From: a virus
Length of the DNA stretch: 20,911 nt
Virus record (IMG/VR): IMGVR_UViG_3300009285_008221
Span: 1-20,911 of that record
Direction: 5' to 3' (one strand)
Shown piece by piece: positions 17,919-20,911 of this stretch. A model generated the notes under the pieces. That model saw nothing but the letters and a program-made list of their open reading frames with translations. It had not been told where the DNA came from and did not search any database. The translations under genes and the position numbers were made by a program. How positions within the stretch are numbered: the first letter of the stretch is position 1; the number at the start of each line of letters is the position of its first letter.

Positions 17919-20446
17919 TGGTTCCCGAAGCACTCAAGACTCTCTCGCAGTGGCTGGGCTGGAAGCTCGAGCAAAAGTCCGGGCAGAAGAAGCCGGCGAA
18001 GATGCCGTACTACGTGGATGGCGGGCGGCGCGTGGGCACGCAGGGCGATGAGCGCGATCGGCAGCGCCTCACCACGTTCGAGCATGCCATGGAGCAGATG
18101 AGTCGCGCTCGCTATGACGGCGTAGGCTTCGCGTTCCTCAAGGGCGACGGCCTGATCGGGATCGATCTCGACAGCGTGATCAACCCGGAAACGGGCGAGA
18201 TCTCGGAGCGCGCTCTGGCGATCGTGACGGCCTGCAACAGTTTTACGGAGTATTCGCCGTCGGCGACGGGCCTGCACATCTACGTGCAGGGCGAGACGAC
18301 GACGTTCAAGTCGAACGACATCGGCCTCGAGGTGTTCTGCGGGGCGCAGTATTTCACGGTGACGGGGAAGCACTTCCCCGGCTCACCCGAGACGGTGAAC
18401 CCGATCAGCGCGGCGGTGCTGAGCCGCCTGCGCGCGACGGTGGACCAGGCGAAGGGCAAGCGGCAAGCGGCACCGCCGAAGCAGAGCGCCGGCACGGCGA
18501 ACGACTTCGCGCGGGTGAACGAGGCGGCGCTCGCGAGCCTCGACGCGTGGGTGCCGACGCTCTTCCCGAGCGCCAAGCGCGCCCAGAACGGCTATCGCGT
18601 GCCGCAGCGCGATCTCGGCCGGGATCTCCAGGAGGACCTGTCGATCCACCAGGACGGCATCGTCGACTGGGGTGTGGCCGACATGGGCGATCCCAAACAG
18701 GGCAAACGCACGCCGATCGACCTGGTGCTGGAGTGGGGCAACTGTAGCAAGCCCAACGACGCGCTGCACTGGCTTGCGTCCCGGCTGAACGTCGAGGTGC
18801 AGAGGCGGGCACCGCGGGGAAGCGGCGCGAAGAAGTCGAGCGGGGGAAGCGCGTCGCAGGAACCTCCGCCCGAAGATCCCCCTCCTCCCGATGACCAGGG
18901 GGAAGAGCGCCGCCACGGCAAGCTCGTCATCAAGTGGCGCGAGGGGCAACTGCACGAGATCGTCGATCTCGCCGAGCGGGCGCTTCTCGAGGCCACCGAG
19001 CGCATCTACCAGCGCGACAAGCTGCTGGTGCGCGTGACGCGCCGCGCTGCGCCCTCGGTGCGCAACTACAAGCGCCCGGCGGGCTCGCTCGGCCTGCAGA
19101 CCGTCGATCCGCCGTATCTCACGGAGCTGCTCACCCGCTCGGCGTACTGGGAACGGTGGAACGCGAAGGCCGACGACTGGCGGCCGATCAATGCACCCGA
19201 GAAGGTGGCGATCACCTATCTCGCGCGTTCGGGGCACTGGAAGCTCCCGGAGCTGTGGGGCGTGATCACCGCGCCCACCCTGCGACCCGACGGGACGATT
19301 CTCCAGAAGCCCGGGTACGACCCGGATCTCAAGGTCTGGTACGACCCATGCGGGATCGAGTTTCCCGAGGTACCGGAGCGGCCTACGAAGAGCGAGGCGA
19401 CCGCGGCGCTGAACGATCTCGACGAAGCGTTCGACCAGATGCCGTTTCGCGAGAACGTCGATCGTGCGGTGGCGCTCTCGCTCGCGCTGACGGCGCTGGT
19501 GCGCCGCAGCCTTCCCGCGGCCCCGCTTGGGGCCATCACGGCGCCCATCCCGGCCGCCGGCAAGACTCTGATCGCTGATTGCATCGCCATCCTCGGCACC
19601 GGATCGCCGGCACCGGCGATGAGTTACTCGGACAACGACGACGAGGCGAAAAAGACTGCGCTCGCCGTGCTCATGGAAGGCGATGTCGTGGTGCTCATCG
19701 ACAACATCGAGCGCCCGCTGCAGGGCGACTGGTTGTGCTCGATCCTCACCTCGGAGCAATTCAGCCAGCGCGTGCTGGGCCGCACCGAGATGGCGAAGGT
19801 GCTCACCACGACGCTGTTTCTCGCCACGGGCAACCAGCTCGTCATTACCGGCGACCTGCGCACCCGCGCTCTGTTGTGTCGGCTCGATCCGCAATGCGAG
19901 CGGCCCGAGGAGCGCGAATTCATGGTGGACCTGCGCGAGCAGTTCCTCCGACTGCGCCCGCGCCTGGTGACGGCGGGTCTCACGGTGATGCGTGCGTTTC
20001 TCGCGAGCCGGGAGTCGGTGCCCGTGAAACCGTGGGGGCGCTTCGAGTCCTGGTCGGACATGGTGCGCGCTCCCCTCGTGTGGCTGGGCTACGCAGATCC
20101 GTGCGAGTCACTGCGCACGATCGAGACCGATGACCCCGAGCGCGGGCTGCACCTGCGCTTCATGCTCGCTTGGCTGCAGGAGTTCGAGGGTAAGCCGAAA
20201 ACCTCGCGCGAGGCCATCACCTGGGTGGAAGAGGCTGCGCTTAGGGGGATCGACCCCACACCCCTGATGGATGTGATCCGCGATATCGCCACCGACCGCG
20301 GCGAGAAACTCAACGTGAAGCGTCTGAGCGGCTGGATCGGGCGCCACGTGAGCCGAATCGTCGCTGGCATGCATCTGCTGAAAGACGGCCAGCACAACCA
20401 CACCGATCTCTGGAAAGTGGAAAAAGTCATGCAAAACACGAGCTAA
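17918..20446 (+). CDS. Phage primase-polymerase/helicase
   Basis: 842 aa from ATG 17918. Residues 1-170: PrimPol-like domain, with GLIGIDLDSV (79-88) providing the D-x-D metal ligands, SATGLHIYV (115-123) the S-x-H-type motif, and EVFCGAQYFTVTGKHF (138-153). A Pro-rich acidic linker covers about 300-330. Residues 500-690: AAA+/SF3-like helicase with APIPAAGKT (542-550) as Walker A, VVLIDNIE (591-598) as Walker B, and FLATGNQL (634-641) as sensor 1. The Walker A lacks the usual Gly before the loop (GxxGTGKT), but K549-T550 remain. It should prime and unwind phage DNA and is typical of single-protein primase-helicases in phages and NrS-1-like elements. It is followed by a terminator. Confidence 0.88.
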   Translation: MVPEALKTLSQWLGWKLEQKSGQKKPAKMPYYVDGGRRVGTQGDERDRQRLTTFEHAMEQMSRARYDGVGFAFLKGDGLIGIDLDSVINPETGEISERALAIVTACNSFTEYSPSATGLHIYVQGETTTFKSNDIGLEVFCGAQYFTVTGKHFPGSPETVNPISAAVLSRLRATVDQAKGKRQAAPPKQSAGTANDFARVNEAALASLDAWVPTLFPSAKRAQNGYRVPQRDLGRDLQEDLSIHQDGIVDWGVADMGDPKQGKRTPIDLVLEWGNCSKPNDALHWLASRLNVEVQRRAPRGSGAKKSSGGSASQEPPPEDPPPPDDQGEERRHGKLVIKWREGQLHEIVDLAERALLEATERIYQRDKLLVRVTRRAAPSVRNYKRPAGSLGLQTVDPPYLTELLTRSAYWERWNAKADDWRPINAPEKVAITYLARSGHWKLPELWGVITAPTLRPDGTILQKPGYDPDLKVWYDPCGIEFPEVPERPTKSEATAALNDLDEAFDQMPFRENVDRAVALSLALTALVRRSLPAAPLGAITAPIPAAGKTLIADCIAILGTGSPAPAMSYSDNDDEAKKTALAVLMEGDVVVLIDNIERPLQGDWLCSILTSEQFSQRVLGRTEMAKVLTTTLFLATGNQLVITGDLRTRALLCRLDPQCERPEEREFMVDLREQFLRLRPRLVTAGLTVMRAFLASRESVPVKPWGRFESWSDMVRAPLVWLGYADPCESLRTIETDDPERGLHLRFMLAWLQEFEGKPKTSREAITWVEEAALRGIDPTPLMDVIRDIATDRGEKLNVKRLSGWIGRHVSRIVAGMHLLKDGQHNHTDLWKVEKVMQNTS

Positions 20447-20461
20447 CGCGCCCTTCCCCTG

Positions 20462-20481
20462 CCGGCTTCGGGCCGGTTTTT
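20462..20481 (+). terminator. Rho-independent terminator after primase-helicase
   Basis: CCGGC-TTCGG-GCCGG stem-loop followed by five T (20477-20481), 15 bp after the primase stop. Confidence 0.8.
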
Positions 20482-20503
20482 AAAAAACCCGCCCCCGCGC
20501 GGG
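20482..20503 (-). terminator. Possible leftward terminator
   Basis: On the minus strand CCCGC-GCGGGG-GCGGG is followed by six T (20487-20482). It abuts the rightward terminator, giving a back-to-back pair, although no leftward gene ends here within the window. Confidence 0.55.
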
Positions 20504-20515
20504 CAGGGACAAGCA

Positions 20516-20645
20516 CGGGGATCACGGGGATCTCGGGCCTCTTTTCTTTCTATCGCGCGAGAAATGGCAAAGAAGAAGAAAGAAATAAAGATGCGAAAAA
20601 TAGGAAAGCGGTTGGAAACAACTCCCGCGATCCCCGTGATCCCCG
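20516..20645. repeat. 22-bp inverted repeat flanking A-rich segment, possible origin
   Basis: Left arm 20516-20537 contains CGGGGATCACGGGGATC; right arm 20624-20645 contains GATCCCCGTGATCCCCG; 21 of 22 bp pair. Each arm holds two CGGGGATC units in tandem. The 86-bp interval is A/G-rich on the plus strand, unlike the surrounding DNA. It has no convincing gene. An iteron-like origin of replication or a long RNA hairpin leader for the next gene are both possible. Confidence 0.6.
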
Positions 20646-20679
20646 ATCCAGTCAAGCCGTTCAACCTGGGAGTCAGAGC

Positions 20680-20911
20680 ATGAGCGCCGTTGAAAAAAAG
20701 CGCGGGCTGGAAGAGCAAGTGGGCGTGGCTGTCAATGCCTCGGTGCTCGTTGCGTCGCCCAGTATCGAGCGCCCGCACCAGGACGAGACAGCGCTGCTGC
20801 GGATCGCCGCCATGGGTGGAGCGGCTCGCAGGATGGCGGCGAACGCGGATCTCGGCCGGCCGCTGCTGGCGGCCGGCGCGCTCTCCCGCCTGGAGGCGCG
20901 CAGTCGCATCG
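20680..20911 (+). CDS. Hypothetical protein, 3' end beyond window
   Basis: ATG 20680 with GGGAG eight bases upstream and open to the right edge (77 complete codons). MSAVEKKRGLEEQVGVAVNA, then hydrophobic and Ala/Arg-rich helices (LLRIAAMGGAARRMAANADL). No family recognised in the part present. As the first gene after the inverted repeat it probably begins a new transcription unit. Confidence 0.65.
   Translation, partial: MSAVEKKRGLEEQVGVAVNASVLVASPSIERPHQDETALLRIAAMGGAARRMAANADLGRPLLAAGALSRLEARSRI

Noticed and set aside
18383-19894. Long leftward ORF (503 codons)
   Set aside because: Antisense to the primase-helicase, whose motifs are clear; the leftward protein is Arg/Leu/Val-rich low-quality sequence.
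1-20911. tRNA genes, CRISPR arrays, insertion sequences, attachment sites
   Set aside because: I looked for tRNA-like cloverleaves, regularly spaced short repeats, transposase motifs and terminal repeats, and saw none that I can support.

Overview
The window looks like the early (regulation, replication and DNA-modification) region of a temperate tailed phage or prophage from a high-GC proteobacterium. The base composition is GC-rich, genes are densely packed with ATGA/GTGA stop-start overlaps, and there is a lambda-like immunity region with divergent repressor and Cro-like genes. Many small genes resemble, from memory, those of Burkholderia/Pseudomonas/Bordetella-type siphophages. No capsid, tail, lysis or integrase gene is present, and the host cannot be named from the sequence.

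Layout. Positions 1-14135 are mostly one long leftward (-) gene series. Reading leftward from the immunity region it holds small orphan and membrane genes (14135-11843), a MazG-like protein, a truncated sliding clamp fused by deletion to a truncated C5 cytosine methyltransferase (11029-9247), a DndC/PAPS-reductase-like protein, a large helicase-DNA methyltransferase interrupted by an HNH homing-type endonuclease gene (7528-4391), a decayed Lar-like zinc ribbon, a complete diversity-generating retroelement (DGR, 4286-1381), a small phage protein and a DUF5131 protein running off the left edge. Positions 14135-15275 are the immunity region: early leftward promoter, membrane protein, repressor, shared operators (TCAAC-N5-GTTGA), rightward promoter and Cro-like gene. 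Positions 15278-16866 hold tiny genes on both strands, with a duplicated ~73 bp leader. Positions 16983-20446 form a rightward replication unit: a CII-like protein with an apparent frameshift, two small genes and an 842-aa primase-helicase. It ends in a terminator, followed by a 22-bp inverted repeat that may be an origin, and a new gene running off the right edge.

The main system is the DGR. Two tandem DUF1566/C-type-lectin-like target genes end in variable repeats VR2 (3778-3884) and VR1 (3206-3312). These are followed by avd, the template repeat (TR, 2487-2593) and a reverse transcriptase. I aligned TR with both VRs by eye without gaps: all 24 substitutions (14 in VR1, 10 in VR2) fall on adenines of the sense strand, the signature of adenine-directed mutagenic retrohoming. 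The DGR sits among early DNA-modification genes rather than beside a tail-fibre gene, and the TR lies inside the open reading frame of its own reverse transcriptase.

Second in interest is the methyltransferase-helicase gene. A 564-bp block carrying an HNH endonuclease gene is inserted without breaking the host frame, so the endonuclease and a Ser/Thr/Pro-rich linker are encoded in different frames of the same DNA. Several neighbours are decayed (clamp, C5-MTase, Lar-like, CII-like), suggesting a prophage undergoing decay or a mosaic element. Family assignments are from memory of family motifs; no database search was possible.
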